A stretch of DNA of 26,244 nucleotides from an uncultured Lachnospiraceae bacterium. GTDB taxonomy: Bacteria > Bacillota > Clostridia > Lachnospirales > Lachnospiraceae. The translations under genes and the position numbers were made by a program. Positions 15,987 to 24,500 of the stretch are shown piece after piece. The stretch spans positions 1-26,244 of the forward strand of contig CAJUSS010000037.1 in the NCBI GenBank assembly GCA_910588895.1, in the 5' to 3' direction. The notes below the pieces were generated by a model, which was not told where the DNA came from, did no database searches, and worked only from the letters and a program-made list of their open reading frames with translations. The stretch's first letter is position 1. The number at the start of each line of letters is the position of its first letter.

Positions 15987-17747
15987 TCAACGATCCTCAT
16001 AGTCCAGATACGCGCCCCGCATCGGGCTGACCGCATGCTCACCAAACAAGCGGAGCACGCCTCTCTTGTAACGAGCTTCTCTGGGCTTCCAGGCCTTTTT
16101 TCGCTCTTCCAGGACCGCCCGGATCTCTTCTTCGGTCTTCCTCTCCCCACGGATGCCGACGATATCCAGCTTCCGTTCCATCACGTCGATCTGGATCAGA
16201 TCCCCCTCTTCCACCAGCGCGATCGGTCCGCCCTCCGCAGCCTCCGGGCTGCAATGTCCGATCGCCGGTCCGGTGGAGGCTCCGGAAAAACGGCCGTCCG
16301 TGATCAGCGCGATGCTCCTCCCCAGCTCCTTATCGCTGCTGATGGCCTCGGATGTGTAGAACATCTCCGGCATCCCGCTGCCCTTGGGGCCTTCATAGCG
16401 GATGAACACGGCATCGCCTTTTTCCACTTTGTGCTTCAACACCGCATCTAAGCACTCCTCCTCACTGTCAAAGGGCTTTGCCCGCAGCACCGCCCTGAAC
16501 ATCTCCTTCGGGCAGGCCGTATGCTTGATGACAGCGCCTTCCGGAGCTAAGTTCCCCCGCAGGACGGCGATGCTGCCGTTCGTCCCGATGGCCTTGTGGC
16601 AAGGACGGATGATATCCTCTCTCGTGATCTGACAGTGGTAGCGCGCATTAAAGTCCTGCAGACATCTCTCGCAGCGCTCATAAAAACCGTTCTCCTTTAG
16701 CGCTTCCAGATTTTCTCCCAGGGTCTTTCCGGTGACCGTCATGGCGTCTAAGTGCAGCCGGTCCTTGATCTCCTCCATGATAGCCGGCACACCGCCGGCA
16801 TAATAGAAGCACTCGGCCGGCCAGCGGCCTGCAGGACGCACATCCAAAAGATACTTTGCGTTTCGGTGGAGACGGTCAAAGGTATCCCCTGTGATCTGGA
16901 TCCCCAGCTCATGGGCGATCGCCGGGATGTGGAGGAGACAGTTAGTGCTGCCGGAGACTGCGGCATGGACCAGGATCGCATTTTCGAAGCTGTCCATGGT
17001 GACGATGGCGCCGGGACGCATAGCGTCACCTGCAAGGGCCATCTCCACCGCTCTCCTGCCCGCTTCCCTGGCAAAGGTCAAAAGGTCCAGGCTCTCTGCC
17101 GGCATCAGCGCGCTCCCCGGCAGAGCCAGCCCCAAGGCCTCGGCCATGATCTGCATCGTGGAGGCTGTCCCGATAAAGGAACACGCCCCGCAGCTGGGAC
17201 AGGCGTTTTGCTTTGCCCACTCCAGCTTCTCTTCATCGATCTCGCCTCTCTGGTATCCGGCGCTGTACATCCCCAGCTGCTCTAAAGTCAGCATATCCGG
17301 CCCGGCGTTCATGGTCCCGCCCGGCACTACGATGGACGGGATATCCACCCGTGCTAACCCCATCAGGTTCCCAGGCAGCCCTTTGTCACAGCTGGAAAGA
17401 TAGACACCGGCATCAAAAAGGGTGGCATTTGCATGGATCTCGATCATATTGGCGATCATCTCCCGGCTGGCAAGGCTGAAATTGATCCCGTCCGTCCCCT
17501 GGCTCTCCCCGTCACAGATATCCGTACAAAAATACCGGGCGCCAAATCCCCCGGCCTCCGCGATGCCCTTGCGCACCTCCTCCACCAAAATATGTAAATG
17601 TCCGCTGCCCGGATGGCTGTCGCCATAGGTGCTCTCTACGATCACCTGCGGCTTTGACAGATCCTCCACCTTCCAGCCCGTCCCGATCCGCAGCGGATCC
17701 AGCTCCGGGGCAAGACGTCTCATCTTTTGGCTCTTTAGTCTTTGCAT
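15987..17747 (-). CDS. IlvD/Edd family dehydratase (sugar-acid or dihydroxy-acid dehydratase)
   Basis: A 586-residue iron-sulfur dehydratase. All three cluster cysteine sites are visible: C78 in ICDGESQGTDGI, C120 in SCDKGLPGN (with the adjacent lysine K122) and C186/C189 in NACPSCGACSFIGTASTM. The C-terminal half has ITDGRFSGASTGPAIGHCSP. Enzymes of this family remove water from dihydroxy acids (valine/isoleucine synthesis) or from sugar acids such as gluconate, xylonate or arabinonate. The isolated position, away from ilv genes, favours a sugar acid, but the substrate cannot be fixed. The start at 17747 follows GGAGGG; an in-frame extension to 17831 is less likely. A leader of about 170 bases with a small ORF separates it from its promoter. 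Confidence 0.9.
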   Translation of the reverse strand: MQRLKSQKMRRLAPELDPLRIGTGWKVEDLSKPQVIVESTYGDSHPGSGHLHILVEEVRKGIAEAGGFGARYFCTDICDGESQGTDGINFSLASREMIANMIEIHANATLFDAGVYLSSCDKGLPGNLMGLARVDIPSIVVPGGTMNAGPDMLTLEQLGMYSAGYQRGEIDEEKLEWAKQNACPSCGACSFIGTASTMQIMAEALGLALPGSALMPAESLDLLTFAREAGRRAVEMALAGDAMRPGAIVTMDSFENAILVHAAVSGSTNCLLHIPAIAHELGIQITGDTFDRLHRNAKYLLDVRPAGRWPAECFYYAGGVPAIMEEIKDRLHLDAMTVTGKTLGENLEALKENGFYERCERCLQDFNARYHCQITREDIIRPCHKAIGTNGSIAVLRGNLAPEGAVIKHTACPKEMFRAVLRAKPFDSEEECLDAVLKHKVEKGDAVFIRYEGPKGSGMPEMFYTSEAISSDKELGRSIALITDGRFSGASTGPAIGHCSPEAAEGGPIALVEEGDLIQIDVMERKLDIVGIRGERKTEEEIRAVLEERKKAWKPREARYKRGVLRLFGEHAVSPMRGAYLDYEDR

Positions 17748-17827
17748 AGTGGCCCTCCATTCTTTGGGTCTTTTATATATCTGATGTAACTTGTCTGTAT
17801 GTCCGGATCTGCAAAAAGAATACAAGC

Positions 17828-17896
17828 TCATAGCTTCTGCCGTTCCTTATACCGGTCGACCAGCGCCTGCCGGTTATCGGTCAGATGCATCACCAT
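17828..17896 (-). CDS. Possible 22-residue leader ORF before the dehydratase gene
   Basis: Between the promoter and the dehydratase gene an ATG at 17896 opens MVMHLTDNRQALVDRYKERQ and two more codons before a stop at 17828. GGGGAAAGG lies about 8 bases upstream. It shows no run of regulatory codons and no clear terminator follows, so classical attenuation is not supported. It may be translated or be chance. Confidence 0.25.
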   Translation of the reverse strand: MVMHLTDNRQALVDRYKERQKL

Positions 17897-17923
17897 GGCA
17901 CACCTTTCCCCTATCTTTGCAAC

Positions 17924-17952
17924 AGCATAGCATATTTATGACGGATGTGCAA
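17924..17952 (-). promoter_or_regulatory. Promoter of the dehydratase gene
   Basis: On the minus strand TTGCAC (17947-17952) and TATGCT (17924-17929) are 17 bases apart, with TGC before the -10 box. The predicted start is near 17917, about 170 bases upstream of the dehydratase ATG. Confidence 0.6.
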
Positions 17953-18021
17953 CAGACCTCTGTTTCTTTCATCTCGGCTTCACCTGCAGGATCACTTTTC
18001 ACTGCCCAGAGCAAAATGCAG

Positions 18022-18050
18022 TTGAGCCCCATGGAAAAGATGGGTATAAT
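18022..18050 (+). promoter_or_regulatory. Promoter of tcdA
   Basis: TTGAGC (18022-18027) and a perfect TATAAT (18045-18050) are 17 bases apart. The predicted start near 18057 is 40 bases from the tcdA ATG. It diverges from the dehydratase promoter with about 70 bases between the two. Confidence 0.75.
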
Positions 18051-18096
18051 AGAGCTGACGGCGTCAAAGATACAAAAGAGCAAAGGAGGCACTTTT

Positions 18097-18864
18097 ATGC
18101 TCGATCGTTTTTCAAGGAGCCGGATGCTGCTGGGGGAGGAAAATATGGAAAGGCTGGCGAAAGCCAAGATAGCGGTCTTTGGTATAGGCGGCGTAGGCGG
18201 ATATGTCGTGGAGGCGCTGGCCAGGACCGGGGTCGGTTCCTTCCTGTTGGTGGATGACGACACAGTCAGCCTCACAAACATCAACCGGCAGATCATCGCC
18301 ACTGAAAAGACCCTTGGCCGCTATAAGGCGGACGTTATGCAGGAGCGCATCCTGGAGATCGCGCCAAGCGCACAGGTAGAAGTACGAAGATGCTTCTTTC
18401 TGCCGGAGAACGCACATACATTTGATCTTAGAGGGTATTCCTATGTGGTGGACGCGGTAGATACGGTCACAGCCAAGCTGGAGATCGTCGCCCTGGCTAA
18501 AAAATGGAACATACCCGCGATCAGCTGCATGGGGGCCGGCAATAAACTGGATCCGACCAAGTTCCAGGTGACCGACCTCTATCAGACCAGCATCTGCCCG
18601 CTGGCCCGTGTGATGCGCCGTGAATGCAAAAAAAGAGGGATAGCAGCCCTGAAGGTGGTCTATTCCACAGAGGCGCCCGCCAGGCCTCTGGAGGATATGG
18701 AAGACAGCCTTCCCCCAGAAAGCAGCAGCCCGCCGGATCCAGCACACCAAGGTACACATCGGCGGGATATTCCCGGCAGCCTGGCCTTCGTGCCCTCCGT
18801 GGCCGGACTGATCGCGGCGGGGGAGGTCATCAAGGATCTGACGGCAGGACAGACCATACGGTGA
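18097..18864 (+). CDS. tcdA: tRNA threonylcarbamoyladenosine dehydratase TcdA
   Basis: A 255-residue E1-like (ThiF/HesA/MoeB) ATPase. TcdA uses ATP to cyclise t6A at position 37 of ANN-decoding tRNAs to ct6A. The nucleotide motif GIGGVGGYVVEALARTG is at about residues 29-45. LLVDDDTVSLTNINRQ follows, then DAVDTVTAKLEIV and the TcdA-specific SCMGAGNKLDPTKFQVTDLY and CPLARVMRRECKKRGI. Its length and motif order match the family (YgdL/CsdL). The start at 18097 follows AAAGGAGG; the frame is open much further upstream, but no ribosome site or similarity supports a longer form. The zinc-ribbon gene follows 28 bases later, probably co-transcribed. Confidence 0.95.
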   Translation: MLDRFSRSRMLLGEENMERLAKAKIAVFGIGGVGGYVVEALARTGVGSFLLVDDDTVSLTNINRQIIATEKTLGRYKADVMQERILEIAPSAQVEVRRCFFLPENAHTFDLRGYSYVVDAVDTVTAKLEIVALAKKWNIPAISCMGAGNKLDPTKFQVTDLYQTSICPLARVMRRECKKRGIAALKVVYSTEAPARPLEDMEDSLPPESSSPPDPAHQGTHRRDIPGSLAFVPSVAGLIAAGEVIKDLTAGQTIR

Positions 18865-18892
18865 ACACGTCCCACAGAAAGGAGGACATGAC

Positions 18893-19300
18893 ATGATGGA
18901 CAGATGGAGACAAAAGCTGCAGCATTTTATGATCGGACGATATGGGGTGGACCAGCTGGCCCGCTTCTTGAGCGGCTGTATCCTGGTGCTGCTCCTCTGC
19001 AGCCTGGTGCTGCGGACCCATATCCTGTACTGGGCGGCCCTGGCCCTTTTAGTCTACAGCTACTTCCGCATGTTCTCCCGGAACATCTCCGCCCGTTTCC
19101 GGGAAAATGAGCGCTACTTAAGATGGCGCTTCCAGGCGACAGAGCAGGTCAAAAGGCGGCGGGCCCAGGCTGTCCAGGCCTGGAAATACCACATCTATAA
19201 ATGCCCCGGCTGTGGGCAGAAGATCCGGATCCCCAGAGGGAAGGGGCGGATCAGCATCCATTGTCCGAAATGTCATAGGGACTTTATCAAGAGGAGCTAG
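18893..19300 (+). CDS. Small membrane protein with C-terminal zinc ribbon
   Basis: A 135-residue protein. Residues about 24-60 contain two hydrophobic segments (FLSGCILVLLLCSLVL and LYWAALALLVYSYF) that should form a membrane hairpin. A basic, likely cytoplasmic stretch follows, then a zinc ribbon, YKCPGCGQKIRIPRGKG to HCPKCHRDF, with two CxxC pairs. Similar uncharacterised proteins occur in Clostridia; no function is assigned. GGAGG lies 7 bases before the first of two adjacent ATGs. It is the second gene after tcdA and converges on rsr, with only 51 bases between the two stops. That short gap holds a GATGCT/AGCATC inverted repeat. Confidence 0.85.
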   Translation: MMDRWRQKLQHFMIGRYGVDQLARFLSGCILVLLLCSLVLRTHILYWAALALLVYSYFRMFSRNISARFRENERYLRWRFQATEQVKRRRAQAVQAWKYHIYKCPGCGQKIRIPRGKGRISIHCPKCHRDFIKRS

Positions 19301-19351
19301 GATGCTGCCCCTTTTCTTGCCGTATCCGGCCGGACCGTTCATCCGGGAGCA

Positions 19352-21016
19352 TCACGTTCCTGCTCTCCCCTCCATCTCATCCCACAGATCGATCATCTGT
19401 CGGGCAAAGAGCAGTTCTTTTCCGGTCCACCCATACAGGATGCAGGTGCGGTAGGCGTACTCCGGGATGCAGACATTGTCATAGCCTGCGGTCTGGATAG
19501 AAAACACGTTCACCTTTGGGTTCACCCTCTTTCGATACTCCAGGATCAGCCGGAACACATCGATATACCGTCCTGCTCCCTTTCGCCCCGGCTCACAGCT
19601 ATAGCCTTGCCTTCCATAGACCTGCTGCTGCGCCTCGGTGCCGTATAACCCCCCATGCCCTGCCTGCTGGTCAGAGTAGATGAAGATCTGGTCCCAATGC
19701 TCCTTCTTCTCGATAGCCTGACAGAAAAATTCCCAGATACCGCCTTCTGTGGAAGCCCCCACATCCTGGCTCCCGTTCCGGGAGATCCGCTCGCACTGGC
19801 GCAGGATCTGCCCCCGCCTTGACACCGGATACACGTTCAGCCGGTCTCCAAACTTCCCCACATAGCCCTCCTCCGAAGCCGCCGCCGCGATCACGGAGGA
19901 GAGATTGTCGATCACCGCGATCTGGACCGTGCCGTATCCGGAGGGAAAGGCCCCCCAGGCGGAACCGGAATTATCGGACAGGCACATGGTCTTGCCGGCA
20001 AACTGCGGGATATTCTCCATGGACAGATCCATACATCCTTCCAAGCCGTCCATGAGCAGAGGCCGATATGCGCAGTCGCTCTTTTCCACCATCCGATATG
20101 CACTGTAATAGCGGAAGGGGAACTGCTTTCCCTGGACCACTCCGCCTTTTAGCCGTTCCAGATACTCCCTGCAGAATTCTCGGTTGGCCTCTCCTGTATT
20201 TTCTGTAAAAACGCCCCGCAGATTTTTAAGCAGCGCCATATGGCCCATGGGGATCTGATGGAAGATCTCCTTCCAGCCCAGCCCAGCCGAGCGCAGATTT
20301 TCCCAGGTCTTCTTTTCTTCCGGCAGCGCAAGCTTTCCTGTCTGCATGAATATATCGATTACCGGGGAATTGGCGTGGGTGATGCGGACCGCATCCCTTA
20401 GCCCCATCGTTGCATTTTTATATTTTGCCGCCTCGTAGGCATCCAGCGCTTCCAGTCTCCTGGCGATCGAACGCTTTAAGATGCTGGGCATCCTCTGCTT
20501 TCCTTTGTTCAAATATAGAAAATAGGCCAGCTGGGACAGCGCATCATCCCCCCGACTCATGACCTGCTGCTGTATCTTGTCAAACTCTCCCGGATGCTCT
20601 CTGGTAAGATCCTTCCGACCCGGATGGAGGGCCGCCCGCACCATGATCACCTGGGGGTTCAAGCGCATGAAAAACTCCTTTCGCAGCGTGACCGCCCAGC
20701 GGAGGGTCGCTTCAAGATCCTCCTCCAGCGCCGCGTCCACCGCCTGCTCCATGACCTGCGCAGCCGTGCGGCCGTCCCAGTCATCGCCAAAAAGGAGATA
20801 GCCGTCTAAAAGGGCGCAGCTCTTGTAGCAACGCTCCGCAGCGATCCCTCCAGCCCGATAGTAGGCGGGTTCGCCAAAGATCGAGGAGGCCGTGACCATC
20901 TTCAGCGTATCCAGCGCATCGATCCGATAAGATCTCCCCTGCATAAAATTAACGACCGTCTCATCCTTCCCGACAAGATCGCCCGCTTGGTCTGTCCTGT
21001 TCCGAAAACGGCTCAA
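19352..21016 (-). CDS. rsr: Ro60-type TROVE domain RNA-binding protein (Rsr)
   Basis: A 554-residue bacterial orthologue of Ro60, a ring-shaped protein that binds Y RNAs and the ends of misfolded RNAs and, in studied bacteria, works with 3' exonucleases in RNA decay or maturation. Residues about 15-335 form the HEAT-repeat TROVE region, with MPSILKRSIARRLEALDAYE, THANSPVIDIF and FPFRYYSAYRMV. Residues about 340-554 are a von Willebrand A domain with an intact metal site, CLSDNSGSAWG (D348, S350, S352). The length is close to the 530-540 residues usual for Rsr. The start is a TTG at 21016, supported by GAGGAGGGG 7 bases upstream; no ATG fits. The Y RNA gene lies about 57 bases upstream on the same strand. 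Confidence 0.95.
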   Translation of the reverse strand: MSRFRNRTDQAGDLVGKDETVVNFMQGRSYRIDALDTLKMVTASSIFGEPAYYRAGGIAAERCYKSCALLDGYLLFGDDWDGRTAAQVMEQAVDAALEEDLEATLRWAVTLRKEFFMRLNPQVIMVRAALHPGRKDLTREHPGEFDKIQQQVMSRGDDALSQLAYFLYLNKGKQRMPSILKRSIARRLEALDAYEAAKYKNATMGLRDAVRITHANSPVIDIFMQTGKLALPEEKKTWENLRSAGLGWKEIFHQIPMGHMALLKNLRGVFTENTGEANREFCREYLERLKGGVVQGKQFPFRYYSAYRMVEKSDCAYRPLLMDGLEGCMDLSMENIPQFAGKTMCLSDNSGSAWGAFPSGYGTVQIAVIDNLSSVIAAAASEEGYVGKFGDRLNVYPVSRRGQILRQCERISRNGSQDVGASTEGGIWEFFCQAIEKKEHWDQIFIYSDQQAGHGGLYGTEAQQQVYGRQGYSCEPGRKGAGRYIDVFRLILEYRKRVNPKVNVFSIQTAGYDNVCIPEYAYRTCILYGWTGKELLFARQMIDLWDEMEGRAGT

Positions 21017-21071
21017 TATGATCCCCTCCTCTTCTTTTCGCCAAACCCTTTTCTGCGTCCGACATCTATAA

Positions 21072-21211
21072 CAAAAACCCCGAGAAAGAGCGGGAACGGT
21101 CTGGTCGTGCTCTACCCATTTGAGCTACTGCCGCAAAAAAGCGGCAGACGGGCCTCGAACCCGCAACAACGCGATCCTAAGTCGAAGTAACCGTTCCCTA
21201 CGCATCGGGGT
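21072..21211 (-). ncRNA. yrlA: Y RNA of the YrlA type with a tRNA-like module
   Basis: The minus-strand transcript is about 140 nt. Its ends pair: CCCCGA (21205-21210) with TCGGGG (21078-21083), and GGGAACGGT with ACCGTTCCC (nine pairs), separated by an internal loop. This is the long stem that Ro proteins bind. The distal part is tRNA-like but in permuted order. First comes a T arm, GCGGG-UUCGAGG-CCCGU (5-bp stem, seven-base loop). Next is an acceptor-like stem, CTGCCGC/GCGGCAG, closed by six U. Last is a D arm, GCUC-AAAUGGGUA-GAGC. No anticodon arm is present; the Y stem takes its place. Five T follow the last stem strand, so the end may terminate intrinsically. Known YrlA RNAs have this architecture and lie beside rsr. 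Confidence 0.9.
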
Positions 21212-21217
21212 ATCTTT

Positions 21218-21246
21218 ATTATCGCTCAGATGAGGCGGTGTGTCAA
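21218..21246 (-). promoter_or_regulatory. Promoter of the Y RNA (and probably rsr)
   Basis: On the minus strand a perfect TTGACA (21241-21246) and GATAAT (21218-21223) are 17 bases apart. The predicted start near 21211 falls exactly at the 5' end of the terminal CCCCGA stem of the Y RNA. Read-through past the Y RNA 3' end would reach rsr. Confidence 0.8.
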
Positions 21247-21421
21247 TCCTCTTTTTCCCATGTCTTTTCCTTGGACGATATCATCCCACCGGCCATCACC
21301 GGGCCGGGCACTTGCAGTCGCCATGCTCTATCCTGCGTTCATACACCAGCTCCATCATCCCGTCATAGCTCTGCCTCCCTGTATATCTGCTATAGAGCCT
21401 CTCATCCTGTATAGTATAGCA
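21247..21421. other. Intergenic region without a supported gene
   Basis: Between the surface-protein terminator and the Y RNA promoter. On the minus strand an extended -10-like TGTGCTATACT lies at about 21410-21420 without a good -35. A short open frame downstream (ending at 21296, reading MELVYERRIEHGDCKCPAR at its end) has GGGAGG too far from its ATG. I see no convincing gene here. Confidence 0.35.
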
Positions 21422-21467
21422 CAAAAATAGGGAGGCTGTGACTGGTTTTGGGTCACTGCCTCCCTAT
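21422..21467 (-). terminator. Intrinsic terminator of the surface-protein gene
   Basis: ATAGGGAGGC (21427-21436) and GCCTCCCTAT (21458-21467) form a perfect 10-bp stem, extended by an inner GTGAC/GTCAC pairing. On the minus strand five T follow directly (21423-21427). It lies about 75 bases after the stop codon. Confidence 0.85.
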
Positions 21468-21540
21468 CCTAGGACTGTCTATCTTTCCACAGCCCCCTAT
21501 CTCACTGTCTTTTCGGTCTATATCCGTTTATCTAGCCGGT

Positions 21541-24500
21541 CTATTCTTCCTTATGCTTCTTGATATAGATCCCACATGCTGCCATCAACGAGACTACCAT
21601 CATCCCGATCAATGCGCCTGTCGATACGCTCCTGTCGCCGGTCCTGGGCATCCCGAACAGCGGGACGCTCTCATCATCGATCGGTACCAGCGGTGCGCTG
21701 TCCTCCTGAGGAGGCGCTGCTAACGGAACGGGGCCCGGATCGATGGTCGTGGTCGGTACTCCCGGATCCCTATCCCTGTTCCCCCTTGGCCCGGTAGGTG
21801 TAGAGGGTCTGTTTGGCTCATTGGGGGTGGTAGGCTGCTCTGGCGTATGGGTGTTGGTGATCAGCATCTGATCGCCTTCATAAGTGATACCGGCCGAATA
21901 ACCGTCGGGAACATCGATCTCTTCTACTGTGTAAGAGATCGGGCTGCCCTCACGATTTACCGGAAGACCCGTCCATGTGTACTTCCAGCCATTGGACGCA
22001 TCTAGTGTCACCACCGGTGTATCGACCACTGCTTCCTGACCATCTGCCAGCAGTCTCACCCGGATCGATTCCGGACGCAGGTTGTCACGGTTTTCCGCAT
22101 CATCCCAACGCTTCTCCACGGTCTTCGATACTACAGACGGCTGATAGGTGTTGGTCATGATGAATTTCGAACCGGTCTCCTCTATCTGGACCTGATACTT
22201 CTCCGGTACATCGACTTCCTCTACGGAATAGACGATCGGACTGCCAGCTTCATTGGCAAACAGGTCTTCCCATGTGTAAGACCAACTATTATCTGCATTT
22301 AAGGTCACTGCATCGCCGTGTTCTTCCTTCACTCCATTAACGGTTTTATACAGCTGGACGGTTATCGCGCTCGGACGTACATGATCTCGATCATCTCCGT
22401 CTATCCAGATCTTTTCTACTGTGCGGCTGGTCCTGCCTGGAGTGTGGACATTTGTGATATCATATCTGCCCACCCCATCCGGAGCATCCGCTGTATAGAT
22501 CGGACTATAGTCAGCTATCACCTCTTCGCTGATGGTATAGGTGAGGAGCTCCTTATCTGCACTCCACTTCGGCAATCCTGTAAAGTTCCAGGACCAGCCT
22601 CCGTTCCCATCTGGGGTCACCACCTTGGTATAGGTCAGTCCATTGGAAGCTGTCAGCGTGACGGTAATGCTCTGTGGACGCACGCCGTCGCGGTCATTAT
22701 CATCGTCCCATATCTTAGAGCCGCTGATCTCGGTGGTCTCTACATTTGTATAAGCAAATGCCACCTTTATGCCGTCTTCTCCATCCGTCTCGTCAGCATC
22801 ATCTGTTTTTGCGATGACACCGCTTACTTTGCCATCTTCCTTCAGCTCTCCGTTGATATACACAGCATAGTTCTTCTGGCTCTCCTCTGCCTCGGCTATC
22901 GCGTAGCCGGTCCCTATCGGAAGGCCTCCAACGGTAAATGTCTCGCCGTCCTTTATGGTCACTTCAAAATGCGATACATCCTCGATGACCTGCAGGTCAC
23001 CTTTCTTTCCCTCTGCGTCTGTGATATAGTATGTGATGATCCCCTCACCTGGATCTGTAAGCTCTACAGCAAAAGTAAATCCATTACTGCTGCTCGCCTC
23101 TTCTTCGTCAGCCGGGTCATCCTTTTCCTCATAGACCTTCTTGCTCACGGTCAGACTTCCCGGAAAGTTATCCTTATCTTTCTTATTGGTGAGCGTGACC
23201 CTGTAAAATTCGTTCAGAAGAGGATTCTCTACTTTGACCGCTTCTGATATCTCAGGCGCAAAGCCGGTCACATTGGCTTCTACTACGGTCCATTCTGTAT
23301 TTTCGCCCAGCTTATCCCAGCAATACCTCCACTCATTCTCCTCACTTAAGATCTGACGGGCATCCTCCCGTGTCTTTTCGTCCAGGATCACAAGTTTTCC
23401 ATCACTATCTCTATAAGCCAGATTAACGATCACCTGATGCGGATGGTCTGTCGTATCCTTTCCCGCTTCATCCTTCCACTCTTTCACCACTTCCAGCGCC
23501 TTAGTCTCTGTACCTATGATCAAGGTGCCGTTATTGGCGATGGCTGATCCTGGCTGATGCGATTCATTTTCTGTCAGCAAAACCGTGGCCTCATTTTCTC
23601 CAAGAGCTATGGTTTTGTCTGTTACATCGCTGCTGATCCGGAACGTTTCGGTCGTCTTCTGATAATAAGATCTCGGTGCCCGTTCTGTGGATTTCGGCGT
23701 TCCGATCAGCCAGTTATTATCGCCGCCGCCCAATGCGATATGGGAAACATCTGCATAACGTCCTCTGCCCAGGAAATAGACATCCGGGAATGAGGCATAA
23801 CTCATCTTGCTCTTATTACCCGTGATCAAAGCGCCGTCCAGTTCAAAGATCGCCAGCTTTCCTGTAGGACAGGAATACAATGCTGCCTGGCCGGAAACAT
23901 CTCCTGTTGCATAATTTTTAGTAATGTAGACATTCTTCATCCGCATGGTGCTGCCTGCCCATATATGGATACCGCCGCCACCTGCATAATTATTAAGAGA
24001 AGCAACACAACGGTTCCCTATGATCGTTCCACTGTAGATATATCCTTCTGATGCATCATAGCTTCCCCAGTCGCTTCCGATACAGATACCGCCGCCCTGG
24101 GCTCCGGAGACATTCTCTGCAATGATGGCATCTCCCGTTTCCATCCTCAAAGTAGCGCTGTTCACGATGCTGATACCGCCGCCATCGTTCGAAGCCGTAT
24201 TTCCTGTGATCTCTCCGCCGGTAAGGATGACCTCCGTGCCATGGTTATAGGCATTATTCCCGCCGTAGGCATAGATACCGCCGCCCTTATACGCGGAATT
24301 GTTCCGGATCGTACCGCCATTCATCTTGAGGATCGCCGGTTCGATCGTATAGTTTAAGCCATGGACATAGATCGCTCCGCCGCCGCCTTTGGCATTTGTG
24401 TTCTTCCCGTTCTCCAGGAGCGTACTGTCCTCGATGATCAGGGTACACCTGGGTCCCACTTCTACCATCGCCTTGCCGGAATCTACCTTTGCTCCGTCTA

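Noticed and set aside
18865..18892. A terminator between tcdA and the zinc-ribbon gene
   Set aside because: The gap is only 28 bases and shows no hairpin with a T tract, so co-transcription is more likely.
21090..21170. A tRNA gene on the minus strand, suggested by T-arm and D-arm sequences
   Set aside because: The T arm comes before the D arm, the acceptor-like stem is closed by six U, and there is no anticodon arm or CCA end. The long flanking stem and the adjacent rsr gene fit a Y RNA.
21296..21420. Small minus-strand protein upstream of the Y RNA
   Set aside because: The open frame lacks a well-spaced ribosome site and start, and its sequence is not recognisable.
22318..23247. A 309-codon open frame on the plus strand
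   Set aside because: It is antisense to the surface-protein gene, whose minus-strand frame has clear Cna-B domains.
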